This document shows, in pieces, positions 27,733-36,071 of a DNA stretch of 48,666 nt. A model generated the notes under the pieces. It had not been told where the DNA came from and searched no databases. It saw only the letters and a program-made list of their open reading frames with translations. Made by a program: the position numbers and the translations under genes. Source of the stretch: DASTBU01 sp035711845 (GTDB lineage: Bacteria > Acidobacteriota > Vicinamibacteria > Vicinamibacterales > 2-12-FULL-66-21); the NCBI GenBank assembly GCA_035711845.1, contig DASTBU010000171.1, forward strand, positions 1 to 48,666, written 5' to 3'. Positions within the stretch are counted from its first letter, which is position 1, and the number at the start of each line of letters is the position of its first letter.

Positions 27733-28893
27733 GTGCTGAGCCGCCGCGAGATCCTGATCGCGCTCGGCAACGCCGGCATCGCCGCGCTCGGCGCGCCGTT
27801 CGTGAGCCGCCGGCGGCACCGGCTCTTCGCCGCCAGCCAGAAACAGTATTCCACGCGAGCCCTCGACCTGGTGCAGCGGGCGACGGTGATCGACATGCTC
27901 AGTCCGCTCACGCTGGACTTCTCGAAGTTCGGACGCTGGATGACCGAGCCCGACGCGTTTACTCCAGACGACCTCGAGCCCTTCCGGACGTCGGGCATCA
28001 ATGTGTTTCACGCGGCCGTGGGGATCGGCGGACCCAACGCGCATGCACAGAGCGTGCAGTTCTTCTCGGCGTGGAACTCGTTTCTCGCCAACCAGGACGA
28101 GGGGTTCCTCCGGATCGACAGCGCCGCGGATCTCGATCGGGTCAAGCGATCGGGCCGCATCGGCGTCCTGCTCGGGCTGCAGAACGCCGAACACTTCCGC
28201 ACCGCCGAGGACGTCGATCTGTTCTACGCGGCGGGCCAGCGGGTCTCCCAGCTGACCTACAACACGCGGAATCTGATCGGCAATGGATCCACCGAGCGCC
28301 GCGACGACGGGCTGTCCGACTTCGGCGTGGCGATCGTGGCGCGCATGAACAAGACCGGGATGGCCGTCGACGTCTCGCATTGTGGCGACCGCACGACCCT
28401 CGACGCGTTCGAGGTCAGCACACGCCCCGTGCTGATCACCCATTCGAACTGCCGCGCCCTTGTGCCCGGACATCCGCGCTGCAAGACGGACGAAGCGATT
28501 CGGAAGATGGCAGCGGCCGGCGGGGTCATGGGTATCACGGGCGTCCGCATGTTCGTGCGGGCGGAGGAACCGACGACGATCGAGCACGTGCTCGATCACA
28601 TCGACCACGTGGCCCGCCTGACGTCGGTCGAGCACGTCGGCGTCGGAAGCGACAGCGACCTCTACGGCTACGACGCGATGTCGCCCGAGGCCAACGAGCG
28701 CCTCCGTGCGGGTTACAAGGGCAGCTACGGCTTCCGCGACAAGATCGATATCGAGGGGCTCGATCACCCGCAGCGCGTCTTCGATCTGACGGAGGGCCTG
28801 ATTCGGCGGAAGTACTCGGATCGCGACATCGAGCTGATCCTCGGCGGTAACTTCAAGCGGGTGCTGACCGACATCTGGAGGCGGGAGCGCTGA
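27733..28893 (+). CDS. Membrane dipeptidase-like protein (peptidase M19 family), divergent metal site
   Basis: This 386-residue protein begins with GTG at 27733 and an exported N-terminus (SRREILIALGNAGIAALG, possibly Tat-like with the RR pair). It matches the M19 renal-dipeptidase fold: GLQNAEHF carries the bridging Glu153, DVSHCGD has His216, ITHSNCRAL has His237, and VGVGSDSD resembles the GSDFDG motif. However the usual N-terminal HxD zinc pair is replaced by VIDMLSPL near residue 52, so the metal site is incomplete or rebuilt. M19 enzymes cleave dipeptides, including those with a D-residue at the C-terminal side. It is the last gene after the RpiR regulator and a serine hydrolase. Confidence 0.82.
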   Translation: MLSRREILIALGNAGIAALGAPFVSRRRHRLFAASQKQYSTRALDLVQRATVIDMLSPLTLDFSKFGRWMTEPDAFTPDDLEPFRTSGINVFHAAVGIGGPNAHAQSVQFFSAWNSFLANQDEGFLRIDSAADLDRVKRSGRIGVLLGLQNAEHFRTAEDVDLFYAAGQRVSQLTYNTRNLIGNGSTERRDDGLSDFGVAIVARMNKTGMAVDVSHCGDRTTLDAFEVSTRPVLITHSNCRALVPGHPRCKTDEAIRKMAAAGGVMGITGVRMFVRAEEPTTIEHVLDHIDHVARLTSVEHVGVGSDSDLYGYDAMSPEANERLRAGYKGSYGFRDKIDIEGLDHPQRVFDLTEGLIRRKYSDRDIELILGGNFKRVLTDIWRRER

Positions 28894-29069
28894 GGGCGGT
28901 CACCACCGTCGCAGGGGCCGGCGGCGCACGCGCGACACGACGTGGCCCACCAACGCCCACAGTAGGCGGCGATCGCGCCGGTCGCCGATCGAAATCATCA
29001 CGTTCCACGCGCGGCGAGTCCTCTTCCGTTCGCGGATCCGACGCCAGCGCGACTGCCGTCGCGCACCTG

Positions 29070-29612
29070 TCAACGTCCGAACACCACGATGCCGTCGTAG
29101 GGCTGCGGCCCGAAGTGCTCGGTCGCGGCTCCCAGGAAAGTCAGTTTGATGTTGGAGAAGCGGATCGCGTCGCCGCCGGTGATGTCCACTTGAACGGATG
29201 ATCCCGAGAATAGCGCCACAGCGCCGTTCGTGGTGATGACCGCGGCGCCCGTCAGCCGCACGCCGTTCGGAATGACGCTGACCTCTGCATCGTGCAGCCC
29301 GACATGGTGCGTGTGCGGGGTCCGGAGCGCCGGATTCGCGGGATCGGCGCTCGTCTGGAGGACCCAGAGATCCGACCGCACACCGAGCAAGGAGGCGACG
29401 AATTCGCCTTTGCCGCTGCTGACCCCCACCTGGGCTGTCCATTCGCCGGTCACCTGCCACGCTCCCGCGCCGGCGCCGACTTCAACCCAGACGTAATCGT
29501 TGAACGTCCCGGAGACGCGGGATTGCGGCCGTTCCTGGCCGCCGGCATCGGCTCCCATTGCCGCCGCCATCGCCAGCAGCGCCGTCACAACGAACCTTGG
29601 ACTTTTCCCCAT
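29070..29612 (-). CDS. Secreted hypothetical protein
   Basis: This 180-residue protein has a signal peptide (about 1-24, VVTALLAMAAAMGADAGG). It then has one beta-rich domain with alternating strands: FNDYVWVEVGAGAGAWQVTG, GEFVASLLGVRSDLWVLQ, HTHHVGLHDAEVSVIPNGV and AIRFSNIKLTFLG. The HTHH stretch could bind a metal, but this is a guess. AGAGG six bases before the ATG at 29612 supports the start; a longer frame to 29666 lacks it. I do not recognise a named family. It is convergent with the M19-like gene and divergent from the winged-helix regulator. Confidence 0.72.
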   Translation of the reverse strand: MGKSPRFVVTALLAMAAAMGADAGGQERPQSRVSGTFNDYVWVEVGAGAGAWQVTGEWTAQVGVSSGKGEFVASLLGVRSDLWVLQTSADPANPALRTPHTHHVGLHDAEVSVIPNGVRLTGAAVITTNGAVALFSGSSVQVDITGGDAIRFSNIKLTFLGAATEHFGPQPYDGIVVFGR

Positions 29613-29818
29613 GTTCCACCTCTTCAATGGTTTCTTGACCGGGGGTGAGTTGCCTCCGCCGTCCACGCGCGTGCATGACGCGCATCCAGCGGCCCACCGG
29701 CGAGTCGTCCGGGTGCGCCCTCCGCAGCGGTAAGTCGTAGAATGGTGACGCTCGTGGAGGCGCCCCTTGCCGGCATCACGAGTCTGCCGCGGCTACGGGA
29801 AGAAGTCGTTAGACGTCT

Positions 29819-29845
29819 CTGAAAGAATCCTGAAACCTTTCTGAG
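29819..29845 (+). promoter_or_regulatory. Three 11-bp-phased CTGA repeats before the winged-helix/TPR gene
   Basis: CTGAAAGAATC (29819), CTGAAACCTTT (29830) and CTGAG (29841) repeat with an exact 11-base period. OmpR/PhoB-type winged-helix proteins bind direct repeats at 11-bp spacing, and the next gene encodes such a domain. The array ends 15 bases before the ATG at 29860, so occupancy would be expected to block expression. Confidence 0.5.
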
Positions 29846-29859
29846 TGCGGTCGGACGAG

Positions 29860-32097
29860 ATGGAGACCGGTCCACATTCCTACGCATTCGGCGCGTTCCG
29901 CCTCGACGTCGTCGAAAGAGCCCTCTACGCGGACGGGTCTCGGGTGGTCCTCACGCCGAAGGCGATCGAGACCCTGCTCGCGCTCGTGGAACGGCATGGC
30001 CGGGTGGTTTCAAAGGATGAGCTGTTCCAACGGGTCTGGCCGGATGCGTTCGTCGAAGAGAACAACCTGGCGCAGAACATCTCGCTGCTGCGGCGGGTGC
30101 TTGGCGAAGGCACCAGCGGCGGCCGCTTCATCGAGACGGTCCCGAAGCGCGGCTACCGGTTCGTGGCGCCGGTCACCGAGCTCATCGCGCCTGATCACGC
30201 GACGCCGCCAGCGACAGCGCCGCCGACCCTCGCGCCGGCGGCTGGCGGCGTTCCGGCGCGTGCCCCTCGCCCTTCCTGGACCGCGCGGCGACAGATCGTG
30301 CTGGCCGTCGCTGCGGCGGTGTTCATTGTCCTCGCGGGTCTCACCCTCCCCCGGACCCGCGGGAGACCGGCAGCCGGCGAGGGCCTGACGGGCGAGGGGG
30401 CTGCCACGTTCGCGGCGAAACACCGGGCTCTGCCCCGCATCGCCATCCTGCCCTTTGCGTCTCTCGGTCCCGATGATCGCGAGTACGTCGCTGCGGGGTT
30501 GACCGAGGAGATCGCAAGCCGATTCAGCAGCCTCAGGGGTCTCGCTGTGCGATCGAGTGCAAGTGTCGCCGCGTACGACCGGCGTGGGAAGACCCTGGAT
30601 CGTATGGGTGCCGATCTCGGCGTCGATTACCTGCTGGACGGAACGGTGCGGTGGACTTCGGCGCCGCAGGCCGCCACCTTCAAGATCACACCCAAGCTGA
30701 TCCGCGCGGCCGATGGCGCCACGGTCTGGACGGACGACTTCGAAGGTGCACTCGTAAATCTCGCGACCGTGCAGGCGGAGATCTCCCATCGGGTAGCAAG
30801 TGCGCTGCAGGTGGCTCTCGACACGCGCGAGCGCCGCGCTGTTGAGGCGCGCCCGACGGCCGACAGCGAAGCGTACCTGGCGTTCCTGCGAGGTATCGCG
30901 GCGTATCAGGACGGCTATTCCGACACCGCCAATCAGGTTCAAGCGCGTAGCGAGCTCGAGCACGCGGTGGCACGCGACCCGCAGTTCGCCGACGCATGGA
31001 GCTGGCTTTCGCGAACCTACACCGTCCAGTACCGAACGGGCGCGGACAGAACGACCGAAACGCGCGACGCCGCTTACCGCGCTGCGCGGACTGCGATTGA
31101 ACTCGATGGTGGTCTGGCACACGGACATCTCGCGCTAGGTCAAGCGCTCTTCGCCGATCGGGAGTATGCCGGCGCACGGCGGGAACTCGAACTCGCGCGT
31201 GTCGGCCTCCCGAATCTGACGGAGCTGTGGCTGTTTCTCGGCCATCTCGAGCAGTCAGAGGGCCGCTGGACACACGCTCGAGAAGCCTTCGGCCACGCCT
31301 TCCATCTCGATCCGCCTGCCGCGGCACAGTGGATGACGGTGCATTACCTTCATTTCCGGAACTATGCCGAGGCCCGCCGCTTCATTGGGATCGCGAGAGC
31401 GGCAAACAAGGCGGCGTCAGTAGTACCCGAGGCGTGGCTGCGTTTCAGCGAGAGCGGCGACGTTGCGGCCGCACGTCCCGTGCTGGAAACGGCGCTCGGC
31501 GCACGCTCCCCGGGGGACGCGCGTGTGCGTAGTTTGCTCGCCCGGCTCGAATGGTTCGACGGTCGCTATGAGCGGGCGCTCGATCTGATCAAGGGCATGG
31601 ATTCCGCCGGGGCCTGGCTGCCGGCCAACTTTCGTTTCCCTGCCGCTGTAGCCGCCGGGCAGGTGTACGAGAGCATGGGACGACACGAGGACGCCCTCCG
31701 AAGTCACGCCGCGGCCTTGCCGGAACTCCAGGCCAGGGAGCGCCGCAGCCCCGACGATTACCAGGTGCAGGCTGCCCTGGCCCTGACCACTCTCGGGCTT
31801 CGACGGTACTCGGATGCGCGGCGATATGCCGAGCGCGCCGCGGCGCTGCTGCCGGTGAGCCGGGATGGCGCGGAAGGCCCGCTCTATTTGTATCTGCTCG
31901 CGCAGATCTACGCCAACACTCGGAACCCGGAGGCGGCGTTCTCCACGCTCGATCAGTTGTTCGACGTTCCCGGCTTCTACAACGAGCATTGGGTGCAGCA
32001 CGACCCTGGATTCGCGCCACTCTGGCAGCATCCATCATTCCACACACACGTTGCCCGGTGGGCGATGCAGCGGGGAGACCTGTTGCTGGAGAAGTAG
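29860..32097 (+). CDS. CadC-like winged-helix regulator with transmembrane helix, FlgO/TolB-N-like domain and TPRs
   Basis: This protein of about 745 residues starts at ATG 29860; GTG at 29845 is an alternative that would fall inside the repeat array. The N-terminal OmpR/PhoB winged-helix domain (about 5-105) has LTPKAIETLLALVERHGRVV, DAFVEENNLAQNISLLRRVLG and PKRGYRFVAPV. A Pro/Ala linker and a transmembrane helix (about 145-165) follow. Next comes a TolB-N/FlgO-like segment (LPRIAILPFASLG, VDYLLDGTVRW, about 190-320), then TPR-like helical pairs to the end. It resembles CadC: DNA-binding inside, sensor outside the cytoplasmic membrane. The signal is unknown. Phased repeats upstream suggest autoregulation. 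Confidence 0.86.
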   Translation: METGPHSYAFGAFRLDVVERALYADGSRVVLTPKAIETLLALVERHGRVVSKDELFQRVWPDAFVEENNLAQNISLLRRVLGEGTSGGRFIETVPKRGYRFVAPVTELIAPDHATPPATAPPTLAPAAGGVPARAPRPSWTARRQIVLAVAAAVFIVLAGLTLPRTRGRPAAGEGLTGEGAATFAAKHRALPRIAILPFASLGPDDREYVAAGLTEEIASRFSSLRGLAVRSSASVAAYDRRGKTLDRMGADLGVDYLLDGTVRWTSAPQAATFKITPKLIRAADGATVWTDDFEGALVNLATVQAEISHRVASALQVALDTRERRAVEARPTADSEAYLAFLRGIAAYQDGYSDTANQVQARSELEHAVARDPQFADAWSWLSRTYTVQYRTGADRTTETRDAAYRAARTAIELDGGLAHGHLALGQALFADREYAGARRELELARVGLPNLTELWLFLGHLEQSEGRWTHAREAFGHAFHLDPPAAAQWMTVHYLHFRNYAEARRFIGIARAANKAASVVPEAWLRFSESGDVAAARPVLETALGARSPGDARVRSLLARLEWFDGRYERALDLIKGMDSAGAWLPANFRFPAAVAAGQVYESMGRHEDALRSHAAALPELQARERRSPDDYQVQAALALTTLGLRRYSDARRYAERAAALLPVSRDGAEGPLYLYLLAQIYANTRNPEAAFSTLDQLFDVPGFYNEHWVQHDPGFAPLWQHPSFHTHVARWAMQRGDLLLEK

Positions 32098-32258
32098 CCG
32101 GCCTGACGTCGACGTTTTGTTAGAGGTCTCATTACGGCGGGCATGACGGTCTCCCTGACGCCGCGACGGTTCCATCGACTTCGTTCAGCGTCTCACAACC
32201 GGTGTCACATCCTTGAGTGATGCCTCGTCACGATTGCACGCGATCGGGAGGCACACAC

Positions 32259-32339
32259 ACGAGCACGATCACAGTGAAAGACGGCACGGCAATCTACGAC
32301 GATGACTGGGGCAAAGGCCCGGTCGTGGCCGGCGTGTGA
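32259..32339 (+). pseudogene. Relic of an alpha/beta-hydrolase (non-heme chloroperoxidase-like) gene, first 27 codons
   Basis: The frame reads TITVKDGTAIYDDDWGKGPVV and then a stop. This is the stereotyped N-terminus of the chloroperoxidase/esterase branch of alpha/beta hydrolases (usually TITTKDGTxIYYKDWGxGxPVVFSHG). The codon where the family Met would be is ACG (32259-32261), and a GGGAGG ribosome site remains seven bases upstream. The oxyanion HG motif and everything beyond are gone: the coding sequence ends at TGA 32337-32339 and the ABC ATPase gene of the opposite strand starts soon after. Both the mutated start and the truncation indicate a dead gene stub. Confidence 0.7.
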
Positions 32340-32361
32340 GAGCGAGCGTCCCCGTCCGTGG

Positions 32362-33096
32362 TCAGGCGGCCGGCGCCTCCACGATTGCGCCGTCGAAGAG
32401 ATACACGTGCTTCGGCGCCAGGGCGATCCAGCGCGGGTCGTGCGTGGCGATACAGACCGTCATCCCGGCCTCGTGCAGCTCGCGGAGCATCTGCATCAAA
32501 CCTTCGCCGGCCTTCGAGTCGAGGTTGCCCGTCGGCTCATCGGCGAGCAGCAGCGACGGCCGGCCGGCGACCGCCCGCGCGACCGCGACGAGCTGTTGGT
32601 GCCCGCCCGAGAGCGAGCCCGGCCGCTGCTTTGCGCGTTGGGCCAGGCCGACCCGTTCGAGCGCTCCCTGGACAATCCCCTTGCGCTCGGCGGCCGCGAT
32701 TCCGCGCAGCGTGAGCGGGTACTCGACGTTCTCATAGACCGTCAGGTCGCCCAGCAGGTTGAAGCTCTGGAAGATCAGGCCGATGTCGAGGCTGCGGGCG
32801 CGAGCGCGCTCGGCGGGGCTCATCCCATCGACCGGCCGGCCGTTCAGCCGGTAGCGGCCGGCGGTCGGCGTATCGATCAGCGCCATCACCGACAGGAGCG
32901 TCGACTTCCCGCAGCCGGACGGCCCCGACACGCACACGTACTCCCCTCGGCCGATCTCGAGGGTGACGTCCCTCAGGGCGAAGGTTTCCTCGTCGGCGTC
33001 TCCCTTGAAGACCCGCGTGACGCCCTCGAGCCGGACGACCGGGGCCTCCGGGCTGACCGGCTCAGGTGAGCTCTGCTTGTGCCGCCACCAGCTCAT
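32362..33096 (-). CDS. ABC transporter ATP-binding protein (MacB/LolD type)
   Basis: This 244-residue ATPase has Walker A GPSGCGKST at 58-66, a Q-loop in LIFQSFNLLGDLTVYENVEYP, signature LSGGHQQLVAVARAV, Walker B LLLADEPTGNLDS and a switch His in CIATHDPR. The signature has HQQ where QQQ is most common, a minor variant. The AAGGAGG site four bases before the ATG supports the start. The gene is 75 bases downstream of an ADOP permease on the same strand, so it probably powers that permease. MacB/LolD relatives drive export or extraction of periplasmic substrates rather than transmembrane transport of the classical kind. Confidence 0.92.
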   Translation of the reverse strand: MSWWRHKQSSPEPVSPEAPVVRLEGVTRVFKGDADEETFALRDVTLEIGRGEYVCVSGPSGCGKSTLLSVMALIDTPTAGRYRLNGRPVDGMSPAERARARSLDIGLIFQSFNLLGDLTVYENVEYPLTLRGIAAAERKGIVQGALERVGLAQRAKQRPGSLSGGHQQLVAVARAVAGRPSLLLADEPTGNLDSKAGEGLMQMLRELHEAGMTVCIATHDPRWIALAPKHVYLFDGAIVEAPAA

Positions 33097-33171
33097 CTCG
33101 CCTCCTTACCCTTCCTTTGACGAAAGAACGGGCGGATTCGATGGCAGGTACACCGCGACGGGTAGCTGGGG

Positions 33172-35589
33172 TCACTCGACGCGCAGGGCGGTGATCGGAT
33201 CCACCCGCAACGCTCGTCGAGCCGGAACGTAGGTGGCCAGGAGCGCCACGGTCAATAGCATGGCGGCGACCGCGGCGAACGTCAACGGATCCGTCGCGCC
33301 GACACCGAACAGGAAGCTGGCCAGCAGTCGCGAGACCAGCAACGCGCCGATCAAACCGATGCCGGTACCAGTCACCGCCAGCGTCAGTCCCTCTCGCATC
33401 ATCGGGCCCAACAGTTGCCTGGGTGTGGCGCCCATCGCGATGCGGATGCCGATCTCGCGGGTGCGTTGCGTGACCGAGAAGCTGATCAAGCCGAATACGC
33501 CGACCGCCGCAAGCGCGAGTGCCACGACCGCGAACGCAGAAATCAGCATCGTTCGAAAGCGCGGCTGCGCGACTGAGTTGTCGACGATCTGCTGCAGCGG
33601 CTTGATGTTATCCACCGGCAGTTCGCCGTCGAGGGTCGAGAACTGAGTCCGGAGCATTGACGCGATGGTGGCTTCCGGCGCAGGGCTCCGAACGAACAGG
33701 TTCGTGAAGGGCAGCGTGAACTGTTCGTACGGGAAATAGAGCAGCGGCGTGGCTCCCTTCTCCAGTCCGAGTTGATGGACGTCGTCGACCATCCCCACTA
33801 CGGTGATCCACGGCGCATCCGGCGCATCGTCGAAGCGGATGCGGCGGCCCACCGGATCCTGTCCGGACCAATACCTGTTGGCCAGAGCGCGGCTCACGAT
33901 GACGACGCGGGGAGCGTCGCGCGTATCCGTGTCGTTGAAGGTCCGCCCGGACAGGAGCGGAATGCCCATCGCCTTGAAGTAGCCGCCTGACACCGTGCCG
34001 AGATTGGCGTACGGCCGTTCTGACTGGGCAGGTGTGCTGCGACCCTCGACGTCGAAGGAGCCCGCGGCGCTGCTGCCCTGCAGCGGACCAGGGAAGCCGA
34101 CGCCGGCGGCCTGGACTTCACCCCGTGCGGCGACGCCATCGATCAGCCGCCTGTAGAACGCACCTCGCGCGACATTCGTGCTGTAGCGAGCCTCGGGCAG
34201 CATGAACCCTGTGACGACGACGTTCTCGGGGTCGAAGCCTGAATCGACGTTCTGCAGACGGAGGAAGCTGTTGAGCAGGAGCCCGGCGCACGCAAGCAGG
34301 ACCAGCGTGAGCGCGACTTCAGCCACTACGAGCACAGCACGCGCCCGCGCGCGTCCGGAACTGCCGCGCTCCCCGCCGGCCTTCAGGGCCGCACTGGCAT
34401 CGGTTCGACCGGCCTGCAGCGCAGGCATCACACCGAAGAGCACGCCAGTGACTAGCGCGGTCAGGAGCGTCGAGATCGCGACCACGCGGTCGAGGGTGAT
34501 CTCGCGCACGCGAGGGATCCCGGCCGGCAACAGATCGACGAGCACCACGATGAGCCACGCGCCGAGCAGCAGTCCTGCGACGCCGCCCGCGGCTCCGAGC
34601 ACCAGGCTCTCCGTCAGCAATTGGCGGACGAGCCGCGCCTGGCCTGCGCCCAGCGCAGCACGGACCGCGAGCTCTCTCCGTCGCCCGGTCGCCCGGGCGA
34701 GCAGAAGACTCGAGACGTTCGCGCAGGCGATCAGCAAGACCAGACCGACCGCACCCTGTAGAACGAGCAGCGCGAAGCGGATGTCGCCGACGAGCTGTTC
34801 CCGGATCGGACCGATTTGCAACTGCCGCGGTGCCGATGCCGCGGTGCGCCGCCCCTGCAGGATCGCAGAGAGACGACCCATGTCCTGGCGCGCCTGCTCG
34901 AGGCTGACGGACGGTTTCAGCCTGCCGATCGCCTCGAAGTACCGGACTTCACGGTCGGCGCCGTCGCCGGAGGCCTCGACCGGCGACGGTGGCACGTCCT
35001 TGTCGGCGAGCGTCCAGATGCGCGAACTGCCGGGCCACTCCGCACGATCCGGAAGCACGCCGAGGATCGTGTAGGTCTGAGAATTCAACTTGAGGACCTG
35101 GCCGACCGCCTTCTCTTCATTGGCATAAAGCCGCCGCGCCGCGTCGCCACTGAGAACGGCGTATCGCTCACCGGCGATCCGGTCGATTGCTCGCGAGAAC
35201 GTGCGGCCGTACTTCGCCTGCACGCCGAGAATGTCGAAGAAGTCGAGCGTCACGATCGACCCTTCCGTGGCGCGAGGCTGACCGTTGTGGGGAATCGCGG
35301 TGAAAGGCGCGACGCGATACCCGGCGATGGCGGTCAGCGATTGGTTCTCGCGCTGAATGTCGAGGAAGTCTGCCGCCGCGTGGTTGCTTCGCTTCTCGTC
35401 CGCCGTCGTGCTCCACACCTGGACGAGACGGTCGGCATCGGGGAACGGCAGCGGCCTGAGCAGAACGCCGTTGACGACACTGAAGATAGCAGTGTTCGCG
35501 CCGATGCCCAACGCCAGCGTGAGCATGGCGATGAACGCAAAGCCGGGATTCTTCAGCAGTGTGCGCAGCGCGTAGCGGAGATCAGCCAT
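33172..35589 (-). CDS. ADOP-family ABC permease, paired with the adjacent ATPase
   Basis: This 805-residue duplicated MacB/FtsX-like permease has the N-terminus MADLRYALRTLLKNPGFAF and the helix LTLALGIGANTAIFSVVNG typical of ADOPs. A first periplasmic MacB_PCD domain is at about 50-245, helices at about 265-385, a mid helix plus second periplasmic domain at about 405-670, and FtsX helices at the end with RTREIGIRIAMGATPRQLL and VPARRALRVDPITALRVE. It is about 50% alike by eye to the other two ADOPs of the window in the conserved blocks. The stub of a nucleotidyltransferase gene ends five bases before its ATG, and the GAGGGG ribosome-site-like sequence lies inside that stub. It probably forms a transporter with the ATPase encoded downstream. 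Confidence 0.9.
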   Translation of the reverse strand: MADLRYALRTLLKNPGFAFIAMLTLALGIGANTAIFSVVNGVLLRPLPFPDADRLVQVWSTTADEKRSNHAAADFLDIQRENQSLTAIAGYRVAPFTAIPHNGQPRATEGSIVTLDFFDILGVQAKYGRTFSRAIDRIAGERYAVLSGDAARRLYANEEKAVGQVLKLNSQTYTILGVLPDRAEWPGSSRIWTLADKDVPPSPVEASGDGADREVRYFEAIGRLKPSVSLEQARQDMGRLSAILQGRRTAASAPRQLQIGPIREQLVGDIRFALLVLQGAVGLVLLIACANVSSLLLARATGRRRELAVRAALGAGQARLVRQLLTESLVLGAAGGVAGLLLGAWLIVVLVDLLPAGIPRVREITLDRVVAISTLLTALVTGVLFGVMPALQAGRTDASAALKAGGERGSSGRARARAVLVVAEVALTLVLLACAGLLLNSFLRLQNVDSGFDPENVVVTGFMLPEARYSTNVARGAFYRRLIDGVAARGEVQAAGVGFPGPLQGSSAAGSFDVEGRSTPAQSERPYANLGTVSGGYFKAMGIPLLSGRTFNDTDTRDAPRVVIVSRALANRYWSGQDPVGRRIRFDDAPDAPWITVVGMVDDVHQLGLEKGATPLLYFPYEQFTLPFTNLFVRSPAPEATIASMLRTQFSTLDGELPVDNIKPLQQIVDNSVAQPRFRTMLISAFAVVALALAAVGVFGLISFSVTQRTREIGIRIAMGATPRQLLGPMMREGLTLAVTGTGIGLIGALLVSRLLASFLFGVGATDPLTFAAVAAMLLTVALLATYVPARRALRVDPITALRVE

Positions 35590-35593
35590 GTCG

Positions 35594-35733
35594 TCACCCC
35601 TCGCCCTCGGCCAGCCCGATCGTCACGTCGACATTGCTGGCGGCCCTGACCCTCCCCGTCGGGCCGGCCCGAAGACCAGCGCGTAGGTGACGCGCGGGTC
35701 CGCCTCCAGGACCGCCTTCAGCCGGTCGATCAT
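35594..35733 (-). pseudogene. Relic of a MNT-type nucleotidyltransferase gene, frameshifted and truncated
   Basis: From ATG 35733 the frame reads EADPRVTYALVFGPA, the first strand and GS-motif region of minimal nucleotidyltransferases. After this the frame slips: the other frame gives GRVRAASNVDVTIGLAEGEG and a TGA at 35594-35596. Joined, they give the family pattern FGSxARGxxRxxSDxDxxIGL, with Gly-Pro-Ala for Gly-Ser and Asn for the first Asp. The span of 140 bases is not a multiple of three, so one base is missing. The rest of the domain is absent, since an ADOP start follows five bases on. MntA proteins act as antitoxins of HEPN toxins by AMPylation; no HEPN partner is present. The stub may now serve only as the leader of the ADOP gene. 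Confidence 0.62.
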
Positions 35734-35738
35734 GACTT

Positions 35739-35758
35739 GTAGTCTACCTTGGTCTACC
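35739..35758 (-). promoter_or_regulatory. Repeated GTCTACC/GGTAGAC boxes upstream of the nucleotidyltransferase relic and ADOP gene
   Basis: Two copies of GTCTACC (35742-35748 and 35752-35758) lie 10 bases apart, and GTAGTCTAC at 35739-35747 is a perfect palindrome around T. The core GTAGACT is shared with the palindromes upstream of the PadR gene at 42978-43011. It may be a PadR-type operator controlling the minus-strand ADOP/ATPase pair. Confidence 0.35.
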
Positions 35759-35759
35759 C

Positions 35760-36071
35760 ATCCGGTTCGAAGCGCAGTCCGGTAGCCCTCTCCTGGTCGA
35801 GGTGACCGGCGCCTCGACCTCGCCGTCGTCGGTGCGTGCCTCGCGGGCGGGGGACCGGGCGAAGGCGCGTCGCTGTTCGTCCCACTTCGTCCGCGTGATG
35901 AACGCTGACCTCAGGTTCGCGCCCGAAAGGCTGGGTGCGTTCCCGGTGGACGTCCGCGTCAGGGCGAGGACCCCGATGAGCACCACGAGTTCGCCCCGGT
36001 GTTTCTGGGCGATATGATCGACCGCGTGATTCCGTGCCGGGCCTGACGGCGCCGGGTCTACGGATGCGGCT
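35760..36071. other. About 310 bp without a recognisable gene
   Basis: Short ORFs on both strands overlap each other. A plus-strand stretch at about 35963-36043 reads DEHHEFAPVFLGDMIDRVIP before a stop and looks protein-like, but I cannot name a family and it has no start or ribosome site. It may be another decayed gene end. Confidence 0.35.
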
